Shown here: positions 1 through 8,897 of the stretch, in pieces | How positions within the stretch are numbered: position 1 is the stretch's first letter | Layout of the letters: every line of letters begins with the position of its first letter | Assembly (NCBI RefSeq): GCF_014251715.1 | Contig: NZ_CP059198.1 | Location: forward strand, 443,721 to 507,720 | DNA from: Blattabacterium cuenoti | Lineage (GTDB): Bacteria; Bacteroidota; Bacteroidia; Flavobacteriales; Blattabacteriaceae | Reading direction: 5' to 3' | Length of the DNA: 64,000 nucleotides | Program-made: the position numbers and the translations under genes | Notes under the pieces: model-generated | Seen by the model: the letters and a program-made list of their open reading frames with translations, nothing else | Database searches by the model: none | Told to the model about the DNA's origin: nothing

Positions 1-218
1 AAAGATAAAGAACTTCCTACACTTTCAGATAAAATCATTGTAGCTCCTCCATGAAGATATCCAAAAGGCTGTAACATTTTATTATTGATAGGCATTTTTG
101 CTGTTAAAATATCTAATTTTGTGGATAAATAAATAAATTGAATATGCATATCACTTATCAAGGTATTTTTTTTTAAATTATTTAATTCATTTAATAATTT
201 TTGAATTTTTTCTTTCAT
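1..218 (-). CDS. PaaI/MenI-type hotdog thioesterase, partial (3' end beyond window)
   Basis: The first 72 residues of a hotdog-fold acyl-CoA thioesterase are visible, from an ATG at 216-218; the rest lies before base 1. After a lysine-rich N-terminus the sequence reaches a conserved stretch ending in FGYLHGGATMILSESVGS. The HGG-x-x-x-x-L-x-E pattern carries the family's catalytic acidic residue on the hot-dog helix. Family members hydrolyse aromatic or phenylacetyl CoA esters; in Bacteroidetes a copy often sits beside menaquinone genes and may act on 1,4-dihydroxy-2-naphthoyl-CoA. That substrate is an inference because the neighbour is outside the window. It is divergent from idi. Confidence 0.75.
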   Translation of the reverse strand, partial: MKEKIQKLLNELNNLKKNTLISDMHIQFIYLSTKLDILTAKMPINNKMLQPFGYLHGGATMILSESVGSSLS

Positions 219-311
219 ATAAAAAAACACTTAAAAAATTAAAATGCACATAAATTTATTGTACTAATTTACGTGACTTTTTTTTTGACTAAAAATAAAA
301 ATTAAAAATTA

Positions 312-857
312 ATGAATATGAAAAAAAAAAAAATAAATGATGATTTTATTCCTTTAATTGGAGAAAAAAATAAAATTATTGGTTTTGAAAAAAAAGAAAA
401 AATTCATACAGAAGGATTATTTCATAGCGCTGTATCTGTATTTATTTTTAATATAAAAAATGATGATTTAATGTTACAAAAAAGGTCTTCCAAAAAATAT
501 CATTCTTCTATGCTTTGGACTAATACATGTTGTAGCCATCCTAAAAAAAATGAATCTGTTTTAATGGCAGCACATCGTTGTTTAATAGAAGAAATGGGAT
601 TTGATTGTTTTTTAAAAAAAAAATTTTGTTTTACTTATTATAAATTTTTCAATAATGGATTAATAGAAAATGAATTAGATCATGTTTTTGTAGGATTTTA
701 CGAAAAATCTCCAATAATAAATTACAAAGAAGTAGACAATTGGAAATGGATTTCATTAAATAAGTTGATTAAAAATATTCATATTAATCCAAATTCTTAT
801 ACAATTTGGTTAAAAATAATTCTAAAAAATTATAAAAATAAATTAATAAAAAAATAA
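312..857 (+). CDS. idi: Isopentenyl-diphosphate delta-isomerase, type I (Nudix)
   Basis: Interconverts isopentenyl and dimethylallyl diphosphate, the cytosolic C5 units for isoprenoids (undecaprenyl carrier, menaquinone tail, and the donor used by MiaA in this window). The 181-residue protein has the type I signature TNTCCSHP at residues 70-77, where C74 matches the catalytic cysteine, metal-binding histidines (H32 and the one in CSHP), and the second motif ENELDHVF carrying the catalytic glutamate. The Nudix helix follows as a degenerate EEMGFD segment, normal for this family. ATG 312 is the first in frame; no clear Shine-Dalgarno is seen. The queD-like gene follows after two bases, so the two are probably co-transcribed. 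Confidence 0.93.
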   Translation: MNMKKKKINDDFIPLIGEKNKIIGFEKKEKIHTEGLFHSAVSVFIFNIKNDDLMLQKRSSKKYHSSMLWTNTCCSHPKKNESVLMAAHRCLIEEMGFDCFLKKKFCFTYYKFFNNGLIENELDHVFVGFYEKSPIINYKEVDNWKWISLNKLIKNIHINPNSYTIWLKIILKNYKNKLIKK

Positions 858-859
858 AA

Positions 860-1273
860 ATGAAAGCAACTATAAGTAGAAAAGGACATTTTAGTGCTGC
901 TCATCGACTTTATAATCATCATTGGGATTATAAAAAAAATATTGAAATATTTGGAAAATGTGCTTATTTAAACTATCATGGACATAATTATGAATATATT
1001 GTTAGTATTACAGGAAAAATAGATCCAACAACAGGATTTGTTTTAAGTTTGCAAAAATTAAAAAATATTCTTTATGACGAAATTGAAGAACTTTTTGATC
1101 ATAAAAATATTAATTTAGATATAAAAGAATTTTACTCTATTAATCCTACTGCAGAAAATATTGTTATTTTCATATGGAATAAAATAAATAAAAGAATATC
1201 TTCTAATTTAGATTTAAAAATAACTTTATATGAAACAGTAAATAATTTTGTTGAATATGACGGGAAGAAATAA
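860..1273 (+). CDS. queD: 6-pyruvoyl-tetrahydropterin synthase / QueD family protein
   Basis: Zinc enzyme acting on dihydroneopterin triphosphate; family members make 6-pyruvoyl- or 6-carboxy-tetrahydropterin. The 137-residue protein has the zinc histidines in HFSAAHR (residues 10-16) and HGHNY, the catalytic cysteine in FGKC spaced as C-x5-HGH, the DHKN segment and the LYETVNN glutamate. The C-x5-HGHNY spacing is that of animal PTPS rather than the C-x3-HGH of typical E. coli QueD. Which product is made, and whether it serves queuosine or another pterin, cannot be told here. It sits two bases after idi and overlaps gcvT by 17 bases, implying one transcript. Confidence 0.85.
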   Translation: MKATISRKGHFSAAHRLYNHHWDYKKNIEIFGKCAYLNYHGHNYEYIVSITGKIDPTTGFVLSLQKLKNILYDEIEELFDHKNINLDIKEFYSINPTAENIVIFIWNKINKRISSNLDLKITLYETVNNFVEYDGKK

Positions 1274-2360
1274 TAAAAATTTGATAAAAACAATTTTATA
1301 TAAAAATCACTTACGTTTAGGGGCTAAAATGGTTGATTATTCTGGATTTTGCATGCCTCTTCAATATACTTCTTCTTTAATAGAACATATGGCTGTTAGA
1401 AATACATCCGGTATTTTTGATGTTAGTCATATGGGAAAATTTATTTTAAAAGGAAAATCTTCTATGGAGATGATTCAGTATTTAACCACAAATGATTTAT
1501 CTAAAATAAAAATAGGACAAGCTCAATATTCTTGTTTTATTAATAATTATGGAGGAATTATAGATGATTTAGTTATTTATAAAATTTCAGAAGAAAAATT
1601 TTTACTTATAGTTAATGCAATTAATATTGAAAAAAATAAAAAATGGATCAATTATTATATAAATAAAAATATATTTTCTAATATAGAATTAATAGATTTT
1701 TCTAAAGAATATTCTCTTTTAGCTATACAAGGACCTATGTCTTTATTTTATATTCAAAAATTAACAAATATAATATTGCATAAAATTCCTTTTTATCATT
1801 TTGATATTGGTGAATTTTCAGGAGTAAAGAAAGTATTAATTTCTTGTACAGGTTATACTGGATCTAAAGGAATAGAAATTTATATACCTAATAAATATGC
1901 TGAAAAAATATGGAATTCTATATTAGAAATAGAAAAAATAATTCCTTGTGGAATAGCAAGTAGAAATTCATTGAGATTGGAAATGGGTTATCGTTTGTAT
2001 GGAAAAGATATTTCTGAAAAAATAACTCCTATAGAAGCTGGATTATCTTGGATAATAGAATTTAAAAAAAAATTTCTTGCAAAAGGAATATTGCAAAAAC
2101 AAAAAAAAGAAGGGAAACACAAACAATTTACATCTTTTATTATAGAAGAAAAAGGAAAAATACCAAGAGAAGGATATCCATTAATAGATGAAAATGAAAT
2201 TATTATTGGAAGTGTAACTTCTGGTATTTTTTCTCCAATTCTAAAAAAAGGCATTGGATTAGGATATTTAGATAATAAAAAAAAAAAACCTGTATTTATT
2301 TCAATAAGAAAAAAAAAGGTACCTATAAAAATAGTAAAATTACCTTTTTATAAAAAATAA
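1257..2360 (+). CDS. gcvT: Glycine cleavage system T protein (aminomethyltransferase)
   Basis: Transfers the methylene group of the lipoylated H-protein intermediate to tetrahydrofolate, releasing ammonia; part of the GcvPHTL complex, whose L component (lpdA) is also in this window. The protein (367 residues) opens with a conserved folate-site region, MVDYSGFCMPLQY, followed by NTSGIFDVSHMGK, both hallmarks of GcvT. The C-terminal beta-barrel (IGSVTSGIFSP, GIGLGY) is present. I prefer ATG 1257 over the TTG codons at 1248 and 1251; it overlaps the preceding gene by 17 bases. Length matches the family (about 360-370). Confidence 0.94.
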   Translation: MTGRNNKNLIKTILYKNHLRLGAKMVDYSGFCMPLQYTSSLIEHMAVRNTSGIFDVSHMGKFILKGKSSMEMIQYLTTNDLSKIKIGQAQYSCFINNYGGIIDDLVIYKISEEKFLLIVNAINIEKNKKWINYYINKNIFSNIELIDFSKEYSLLAIQGPMSLFYIQKLTNIILHKIPFYHFDIGEFSGVKKVLISCTGYTGSKGIEIYIPNKYAEKIWNSILEIEKIIPCGIASRNSLRLEMGYRLYGKDISEKITPIEAGLSWIIEFKKKFLAKGILQKQKKEGKHKQFTSFIIEEKGKIPREGYPLIDENEIIIGSVTSGIFSPILKKGIGLGYLDNKKKKPVFISIRKKKVPIKIVKLPFYKK

Positions 2361-2374
2361 AAATAAAAAAAAAT

Positions 2375-3721
2375 ATTTATTATAAACATTTTAAAAAAAA
2401 TTTTTTATTAGCTGTTCCTGTATTTTTAACTCAATTAGGTTTGATATGCATAAGTTTATCTGATAATATGATGGTCGGTCTTTTAGGAAAAACAGCATTA
2501 GCTTCAGTTTCATTGGCTAATGCTGTTTTTTTTATTATGATTATTTTTGGATTGGGAATTACTACAGCTATATCTTCTTTGATTGCATCAACTGATGCAA
2601 AAGGGGAGTACAAAAAAGGTGCTATTATTTTATATCATGGATTAATAATAAACTTATTTTTATCCATATTAATGTATGGGTTTATACATATATTTTTTTA
2701 TATTTTACCCTATTTAGGACAACCTGAAGAAATTTTAAATGAAACTATCTCTTTTTTGAGAATAATAGCTATTTCTTTTATTCCATGGATGATATTCGAA
2801 GTTTTTAGAAAATTTTCTGAAGGATTATCCCTAGTATATCCGAGTCTTATTATTACTTGGATTTCAGCTTTAATTAATTTAATATTAAATTATATGTTTA
2901 TTAATGGAAGCTTAGGATTTCCTAAATTAGGAATAATAGGTGTCGCTTATGCAACTTTAATCTCTCGCATAATCATGTTAATAGGAATTATATTATTATT
3001 ATATAAATATAAAAAAGTACATGATTATTACAATTATTTAAAATATTTTTTTTTTAAAAAAAAATATATAAAAAAAATACTAAAAATTGGTATTCCTTCT
3101 GGATTACATGTATTATTTGAAATGAGTACTTTTGCTATTTCTTCTTTTATATCAGGAAAATGTGGAATAAAAGTTTTAGCTGCTCACCAGATAGTTATTA
3201 GTTTAGTATCTTCTAGTTTTCTTCTTAGTACTGGTCTTTCTGTAGCAGCAACAGTAAGAATAGGAAATAATTTTGCTTTAAAAAATTATTCTGAATTAAG
3301 AATAATAGGAAAATCTATTATTTTTATGGGAGTTATTTTTATGCTTATTTGCAGTTTTATCTTTATTTATTTTAGAAATGAAATTCCTTATATGTATATA
3401 AAAAATGATGATGAAGTAATTCGTATAGCAAAAAAAATGATTTTTATTGCTGGATTATTTCAATTATTTGATGGTTTACAAGGAATTATCCTTGGAGCTT
3501 TAAGAGGATTACAAGATGTTCGCATACCTATGTGGATTAGTTTTTTTTCTTATTGGATTATTGCTTTACCTACAGCTTGGTTTTTATCTATTAAAATAGG
3601 AGGAATAGGAGTATGGATTGGTTTAGGGTTAGGCCTTTTTATATCATCTATATTACTTTTTATAAGATATGAAACTATAACTAAAAGACTTATAAATAAT
3701 AAAAATACAATAATAAACTAA
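2375..3721 (+). CDS. MATE family multidrug/cation-coupled efflux transporter
   Basis: Inner-membrane antiporter of the multi-antimicrobial extrusion family, with about 12 membrane segments in two bundles. Conserved features are AVPVFLTQLG in helix 1, DNMMVGLLGK, the internal repeat start IGIPSGLHVLFEM, and RGLQDVRIPMW near the C-terminus. The first ATG-like start is far too late: a TTG at 2441 would delete helix 1. The homologous N-terminus (YYKHFKKNFLLAVPVF) lies upstream in an open frame that contains no ATG, GTG or TTG. The candidate starts are ATT 2375, used here, or ATA 2363, 2 bases after the gcvT stop. Substrate is unknown. Confidence 0.85.
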   Translation: MYYKHFKKNFLLAVPVFLTQLGLICISLSDNMMVGLLGKTALASVSLANAVFFIMIIFGLGITTAISSLIASTDAKGEYKKGAIILYHGLIINLFLSILMYGFIHIFFYILPYLGQPEEILNETISFLRIIAISFIPWMIFEVFRKFSEGLSLVYPSLIITWISALINLILNYMFINGSLGFPKLGIIGVAYATLISRIIMLIGIILLLYKYKKVHDYYNYLKYFFFKKKYIKKILKIGIPSGLHVLFEMSTFAISSFISGKCGIKVLAAHQIVISLVSSSFLLSTGLSVAATVRIGNNFALKNYSELRIIGKSIIFMGVIFMLICSFIFIYFRNEIPYMYIKNDDEVIRIAKKMIFIAGLFQLFDGLQGIILGALRGLQDVRIPMWISFFSYWIIALPTAWFLSIKIGGIGVWIGLGLGLFISSILLFIRYETITKRLINNKNTIIN

Positions 3722-3796
3722 TATTCAATTAAATAAATTCATTTTATTACAATAATAATAATTAAATATTTATATTTGTTATATGCAACAAAAATT

Positions 3797-3825
3797 AAGA
3801 AATGGTATTTTTTAACCATTTTTTT
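3797..3825 (+). terminator. Hairpin plus T-run between the MATE gene and deaD
   Basis: AAATGGT at 3800-3806 pairs perfectly with ACCATTT at 3815-3821 around an 8-base loop and runs straight into seven Ts (3819-3825). The stem can be lengthened through a G-T pair. This is the form of a weak intrinsic terminator for the idi-to-MATE transcript. It lies immediately in front of the deaD start chosen here, so it may instead be a leader hairpin controlling deaD translation. Confidence 0.45.
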
Positions 3826-5472
3826 ATGAAAACATTTAAAGAATACAATTTTTTTAACGATAAAATTCTTCAATCTTTAGAAGAAATAGGTTTTAAATAT
3901 CCAACACCTATACAAGAAAAGGTAATTCCCTTTTTGCTTTCTTCAGAAAGAGATATCATCGCATTAGCTCAAACAGGAACAGGGAAAACAGCTGCTTTTG
4001 GATTACCAATTATTCAAAAAGTTGATTTTGAATTAAATAGACCTCAATCTTTAATTTTATGTCCTACAAGGGAGCTTTGTATACAAATTACACGTGATTT
4101 TTGTCGTTTTACTAAATTTTTATCATTAATTCGTATTATTTCTTTGTATGGTGGAGTAAATATTGAATATCAAATTAAATCACTACAAAAAAAAACTCAT
4201 ATCATAATAGGTACTCCAGGAAGAGTTATTGATTTAATTAAAAGAAAGGAATTACATCTTAATCAAATTAAATATTTGATACTTGATGAAGCGGATGAAA
4301 TGTTGAATATGGGATTTAAAGAAGAATTAGATTATATAATCCATAAATTACCAAAAAAAAGACAAAGTCTTCTTTTTTCCGCAACAATGTCTAAATATAT
4401 GAATGAGATAGCGCATACTTATTTAAAAAATCCTGTAGAAATAATTACAGGAAAAAAAAATGAAGTGGCTGACGATGTTAAACATGTGTATTATATGGTT
4501 GAAAATTTTAAAAAAAAATATTTAGCCTTAAAAAGAATTGTAGATATTAATCCAGAAATATATGGAATTATATTTTGTAGTACTAAAAAAGAAACTAAAG
4601 AAATAGCTGAATCTTTAATTCAAGATGGGTATAACGCAGACGCTTTATATGGAGATCTTTCACAAACACAACGTGAATTTGTTATGAGGAGATTTAGAAA
4701 TAAAAATTTACAATTTTTAGTAGCAACGGATGTAGCGTCTCGTGGATTAGATGTAAATAATATAACTCATGTTATTAACTATAATCTTCCGAAAGAAAGT
4801 CAAATTTATGTACATAGAAGTGGTCGTACTGGAAGAGCTGGAAAATCTGGAATTTCCGTTTGTATTATTCATGCTAGAGAAAGTAAGAATATAAGAGAAT
4901 TTGAAAAAAAAATAGGAAAAAATTTTAAACGTATCATGGTTCCTACAGGAAAAGAAATATGCGAAAAACAATTATTACATTTTATAGAAAAAGTAAAAAA
5001 AGTTGTTGTAGATGAACAATTAATGCAGAAATTTCTTCCAAATATACAAAAAAATTTAGAATTTTTTGATAAAAAAGAATTGATAAAACGATTTTCTTGG
5101 ATTGAATTTCATCGATTTATAAATTTTTATAAAAATTCTAAAGATTATAAAAATATAAATCCCATTTATACTCCCTACTCTATAGTAAACAAGTTCAAAA
5201 AAAAACCTTTTTTAAGGTCAAAAAAATTAAGAAAAGAATCCTTTTCTAAACTTTTTTTAAACATAGGATATAAAGATAATTTAACAAAATTAGGATTGAT
5301 AAATTTAATTAATCAAGCAGTTAATAATTCACGTATTAATATTGGACATATAGAAATTTTATCAAATTTTTCATTATTTGAGGTAGAAAAACGTTTTAAA
5401 AATAAAATATTAATAGGAATGAGTAGAATAAATCATTTGGGAAGACCTATTTCTATAGAAACTAAAAATTAA
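3826..5472 (+). CDS. deaD: DEAD-box ATP-dependent RNA helicase
   Basis: RNA-duplex unwinding helicase of the DeaD/CsdA type, used in ribosome assembly and mRNA decay. From ATG 3826 it has 548 residues. Motifs in order are the Q motif ([11 protein letters not shown]), Walker A (AQTGTGKT), [17 protein letters not shown] (LDEADEML), SAT (FSATMS), and in the second RecA domain DVASRGLDV and [13 protein letters not shown]. The C-terminus ([19 protein letters not shown]) resembles the DbpA/DeaD RNA-binding domain that recognises rRNA. An earlier in-frame ATG at 3802 lies inside an inverted repeat and would add eight hydrophobic residues not expected in the family. Confidence 0.93.
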   Translation: MKTFKEYNFFNDKILQSLEEIGFKYPTPIQEKVIPFLLSSERDIIALAQTGTGKTAAFGLPIIQKVDFELNRPQSLILCPTRELCIQITRDFCRFTKFLSLIRIISLYGGVNIEYQIKSLQKKTHIIIGTPGRVIDLIKRKELHLNQIKYLILDEADEMLNMGFKEELDYIIHKLPKKRQSLLFSATMSKYMNEIAHTYLKNPVEIITGKKNEVADDVKHVYYMVENFKKKYLALKRIVDINPEIYGIIFCSTKKETKEIAESLIQDGYNADALYGDLSQTQREFVMRRFRNKNLQFLVATDVASRGLDVNNITHVINYNLPKESQIYVHRSGRTGRAGKSGISVCIIHARESKNIREFEKKIGKNFKRIMVPTGKEICEKQLLHFIEKVKKVVVDEQLMQKFLPNIQKNLEFFDKKELIKRFSWIEFHRFINFYKNSKDYKNINPIYTPYSIVNKFKKKPFLRSKKLRKESFSKLFLNIGYKDNLTKLGLINLINQAVNNSRINIGHIEILSNFSLFEVEKRFKNKILIGMSRINHLGRPISIETKN

Positions 5473-5477
5473 AACTT

Positions 5478-6563
5478 ATGGCAGGGAATATTTTTGGAAA
5501 TTTATTTAGAGTTAGTACTTTCGGAGAAAGTCATGGAGAAGCTTTGGGTGGAGTTATTGATGGATGTCCATCTGGTTTAGAATTAAATTTTGAAGAAATT
5601 CAATATGAATTAAATCGTAGGAAACCAGGACAATCATCTATCGTGACTCAACGAAATGAACCAGATAAAGTTAATTTTTTATCTGGAATTTTTGAAAAAA
5701 AAACGACTGGAACTCCTATTGGTTTTGTTATTTATAACAAAGATCATAAATCAAGTGATTATAAACATATAAAAAATATTTATAGACCATCTCATTCAGA
5801 TTTTACATATACAAATAAATACGGAATAAGAGATTATAGAGGAGGAGGCCGTTCTTCTGCAAGAGAAACAATATGTAGAGTAGTAGCTGGAGCTATAGCT
5901 AAACAATTAATAAAAAAGATCATCATAACATCTTATGTTTCTTCTGTAGGTAAAATATCCGTTAATAAATCTTATAAAGATTTAGATTTATCTAGAGAAT
6001 CAATAGAAAAAAATACTATAAGATGTCCTGATCCAGATGTTGCAGAAAAAATGATCGATGAAATTAAAAAAATAAAAAATAAAGGAGATACTATAGGTGG
6101 AACCATTATTTGTGTGATTAAAAATATTCCAATAGGAATTGGAGAACCTGTTTTTGAAAAATTACATGCAGAATTAGGAAAAGCTATGTTATCAATTAAT
6201 GCTGTAAAAGGATTTGAATATGGAAGTGGTTTTTTTGGAACTAAATTAACTGGTTCTCAACATAATGATTTTTTTTATCCAAATGGAAAAACCAAAACAA
6301 ACTTATCTGGAGGAATACAAGGAGGAATATCAAATGGAATGGATATTTATTTTAGAATAGCTTTTAAACCTGTAGCTACAATAATGAAAAAACAAAAAAC
6401 TATAGATAAACATGGAAATTTTGTTTTAATGGAGGGAAAAGGAAGACATGATCCTTGTGTTTTACCTCGTGCTATTCCTATTGTAGAAGCTATGACCGCT
6501 TTAGTTTTAGCTGATTATTGGATGTATACTAAATTATCTAAATATTCTTCAATTTTTAATTGA
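5478..6563 (+). CDS. aroC: Chorismate synthase
   Basis: Last shikimate-pathway enzyme; uses reduced FMN to convert 5-enolpyruvylshikimate-3-phosphate to chorismate, precursor of aromatic amino acids, folate and menaquinone. The 361-residue protein has all three family signatures: [18 protein letters not shown] near the N-terminus, the FMN/substrate stretch [15 protein letters not shown], and [20 protein letters not shown] near the end. ATG 5478 lies five bases after the deaD stop. The stop overlaps the TTG start of miaA. Retention together with aroE in this window supports continued aromatic amino-acid provisioning. Confidence 0.97.
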   Translation: MAGNIFGNLFRVSTFGESHGEALGGVIDGCPSGLELNFEEIQYELNRRKPGQSSIVTQRNEPDKVNFLSGIFEKKTTGTPIGFVIYNKDHKSSDYKHIKNIYRPSHSDFTYTNKYGIRDYRGGGRSSARETICRVVAGAIAKQLIKKIIITSYVSSVGKISVNKSYKDLDLSRESIEKNTIRCPDPDVAEKMIDEIKKIKNKGDTIGGTIICVIKNIPIGIGEPVFEKLHAELGKAMLSINAVKGFEYGSGFFGTKLTGSQHNDFFYPNGKTKTNLSGGIQGGISNGMDIYFRIAFKPVATIMKKQKTIDKHGNFVLMEGKGRHDPCVLPRAIPIVEAMTALVLADYWMYTKLSKYSSIFN

Positions 6564-7507
6564 GTTATAAATTTATCATTTTTATTTTAGGACCAACAGG
6601 AATAGGAAAAACTTCTATATCCTTATTTTTAGCTGAAAAATTTAAAACTGAAATTTTATCTTGTGATTCTAGACAATTCTATAAAGAATTAAGAATTGGG
6701 ACTGCTATGCCTACTATGGAAGAACTTAATCGCATCCCTCATCATTTTATAGGACATTTAAGCATTAATCATACTTATAATGCAAAATATTTTGAAACAG
6801 ATTCTTTAGAAAGAATTTCAAAATTATTTAATAAATATTCTATTTTGATTATGGTGGGAGGATCAAGTTTATATGAAAAATCTGTAACAGAAGGTTTATC
6901 AGAAATTCCTAAAATAGATTTTAATATTAGAAATAATTTGATTTTTTCCTTTAAAAAAAAAGGAATATCTTTTTTACAAAAAGAATTTATGAAAATTAAA
7001 AAACAAGGGGAATTAATAGATATTCATAATCCAAGACGTTTAATACGATATTTAGAAATAGTAAAATCCACAGGATATCATCCTTCCTTTTTTTTTCAAA
7101 AAAAAAAACCATATAAAAGAAATTTTATAGTTTTAAAAATAGGATTAATAATGCCAAAAGATAAAATTTATTCTAGAATAAATAATAGAGTTGAAAATAT
7201 GATGGAAAAGGGTTTTTTAGATGAAGCAAAACTATATTATGATCAAAGAAATTTAAATAGTTTGCAAACTATAGGTTATAAAGAAATATTTGAATTTATT
7301 TCCAATAAATGTAAAAAAAATTATTTTAATGAAACTGTAGAAAAAATAAAAAAAAATACTAGAAAATATGCAAAAAGACAATTAACTTGGTATAAAAAAG
7401 ATCCTTATATTACATGGTTTAATCCAAAAGAAAAAGAAAAAATTTTAAATTTTATTTTAAAAAAAATGGGCAATACTGGATTTGAACCAGTGACCTCCTG
7501 CTTGTAA
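6560..7507 (+). CDS. miaA: tRNA dimethylallyltransferase
   Basis: Adds the dimethylallyl group to N6 of A37 in tRNAs that read UNN codons; its DMAPP comes from the isoprenoid pathway that includes idi upstream. The 315-residue protein has the P-loop GPTGIGKT (residues 11-18), the [16 protein letters not shown] segment, [11 protein letters not shown] and the C-terminal RQLTWYKKD signature. The start is TTG 6560, overlapping the aroC stop; no ATG lies near the homologous N-terminus. The last 13 or so codons cross the tRNA-Val(UAC) gene on the other strand, and the stop lies inside it. Confidence 0.94.
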   Translation: MSYKFIIFILGPTGIGKTSISLFLAEKFKTEILSCDSRQFYKELRIGTAMPTMEELNRIPHHFIGHLSINHTYNAKYFETDSLERISKLFNKYSILIMVGGSSLYEKSVTEGLSEIPKIDFNIRNNLIFSFKKKGISFLQKEFMKIKKQGELIDIHNPRRLIRYLEIVKSTGYHPSFFFQKKKPYKRNFIVLKIGLIMPKDKIYSRINNRVENMMEKGFLDEAKLYYDQRNLNSLQTIGYKEIFEFISNKCKKNYFNETVEKIKKNTRKYAKRQLTWYKKDPYITWFNPKEKEKILNFILKKMGNTGFEPVTSCL

Positions 7508-7542
7508 AACAGATGCTCTAAACCAAACTGAGCTAATTGCCC
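7467..7542 (-). tRNA. tRNA-Val(UAC)
   Basis: Full cloverleaf on the minus strand: acceptor GGGCAAT/ATTGCCC, D stem GCTC/GAGC, anticodon loop TTTACAA (anticodon UAC), T arm ACTGG-TTCAAAT-CCAGT, discriminator A. CCA is not encoded. The anticodon stem has G-U pairs at both ends. The 3' part is antisense to the last codons of miaA. Confidence 0.95.
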
Positions 7543-7546
7543 TTAT

Positions 7547-8845
7547 TTATTCAAATGTAAGAAAAAAATTTTTATAATATAATAAAATTTCAGATACAAT
7601 AAACGTACTTCCACTTATTAATATTAAATCATTTTTTTTAGCTTTACTTTTTGCGGATAAAAAAGCTTTTTCTGCAGAATAAAAAAAATTTATTTTTTTA
7701 CTATTTTTAAATATTTTATTTACTAATATTTTTAAATCAAAAATTGGAAATTTTCTACCTATATTAGGTTGACAAAAATAATAAAAAGATTCAATAGGAA
7801 AATATTTTAATAATTTTTCTACTCTTTTTTCTTTAACAAATCCTAAAACTAAATGTAATTTTTTATATGATTCTTTTTTTAATTGATAATTAATCATAGA
7901 AATCCCTTCTTCATTATGAGCTATATCACAGATTATTTTTGGATTTTTTTTTTGTAAAATATGCCATCGTCCTTTAAAATTTGTATTTTTTATTACGTTT
8001 TTTAATCCTTCTTTTATAGATTGATGAGAAATAAAAATGTTTTTTCTATGATGTAAAATATTTATAATTTTTAATACAATATTTTTATTAAAATTTTGAT
8101 AATTTACTTTAAAAGGTATTTCATATTTAAAATCATTTTTATTTTTTATAGAAAAATAAATTGGAGCATTTTTTTTAAAAGCTTCTTTTAAAAAAATAAA
8201 TTGTATTTTTTTTGATATATTTTTTCCTACTATTACAGATACGTTTTCCTTAATTATTCCTGCTTTTTCTAAAGCAATTTTTAATTTGTTATTTCCAAGG
8301 GTTTCTGTATGATCTATACTGATATTAGTGATTACAGATATTTCTGGAATAATAATATTAGTTGAATCTAATCTTCCTCCCATTCCAACTTCAATGATTG
8401 CTATATTTACTTTTTTTTCTTTAAAATATTGAAAAGCTAAAGCCGTATTCATTTCAAAAAATGAAATATTTTCTTTTTCTATAAAATTTTTATTATTTTT
8501 AATAAAATCTACAATAAAATTTTCATCTATTAATATTCCATTACAAGTTATTCTTTCTCTAAAATCTATTATATGAGGAGAAGTAAATAATCCAATTTTA
8601 TATTTTTCTTCTTGTAGAATAGAAGATAACATATGTACTGTAGATCCTTTTCCATTTGTTCCACCAACATGTATACTTTTAAAAAAATTTTGAGGATTTC
8701 CTAAATAAGAACAAAAATTTTGTATTCTTTTTAACCCTGGTTTATATGATTTTAATCCTGTATTTTGATAAATAGGAAGACGTTTAAAAATCCATTGAAC
8801 TGTTTCTAAATAATTCAAATTACAAGTATTAAAATGATATAGCAA
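7547..8845 (-). CDS. folC: Bifunctional folylpolyglutamate synthase / dihydrofolate synthase
   Basis: Mur-ligase-fold enzyme that joins glutamate to dihydropteroate and then extends the polyglutamate tail of folates. The 432-residue protein shows the N-terminal folate-site helix, the P-loop VGGTNGKGSTVHM, the SPHIIDFRERI and EVGMGGRLDSTN motifs, and the SGSTFIVSE motif near its end. The start is TTG at 8845 (reading leftwards); no ATG occurs nearby and TTG gives the expected N-terminus. The stop is four bases from tRNA-Val(UAC). It serves the same one-carbon pool as gcvT and the damaged cyclo-ligase gene at 60.6-61.2 kb. Confidence 0.93.
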   Translation of the reverse strand: MLYHFNTCNLNYLETVQWIFKRLPIYQNTGLKSYKPGLKRIQNFCSYLGNPQNFFKSIHVGGTNGKGSTVHMLSSILQEEKYKIGLFTSPHIIDFRERITCNGILIDENFIVDFIKNNKNFIEKENISFFEMNTALAFQYFKEKKVNIAIIEVGMGGRLDSTNIIIPEISVITNISIDHTETLGNNKLKIALEKAGIIKENVSVIVGKNISKKIQFIFLKEAFKKNAPIYFSIKNKNDFKYEIPFKVNYQNFNKNIVLKIINILHHRKNIFISHQSIKEGLKNVIKNTNFKGRWHILQKKNPKIICDIAHNEEGISMINYQLKKESYKKLHLVLGFVKEKRVEKLLKYFPIESFYYFCQPNIGRKFPIFDLKILVNKIFKNSKKINFFYSAEKAFLSAKSKAKKNDLILISGSTFIVSEILLYYKNFFLTFE

Positions 8846-8897
8846 AAATATATTTTTTAAAAAAAAATAATTATATTCGCATTAAAATTGATTTCTA

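Noticed and set aside
909-934. 9-bp inverted repeat TTTATAATC/GATTATAAA in the queD-like gene
   Set aside because: Mostly A/T and within what chance gives in this base composition.
1988-2254. 88-residue minus-strand frame inside gcvT
   Set aside because: Complement of conserved GcvT codons; no start context and no recognisable domain.
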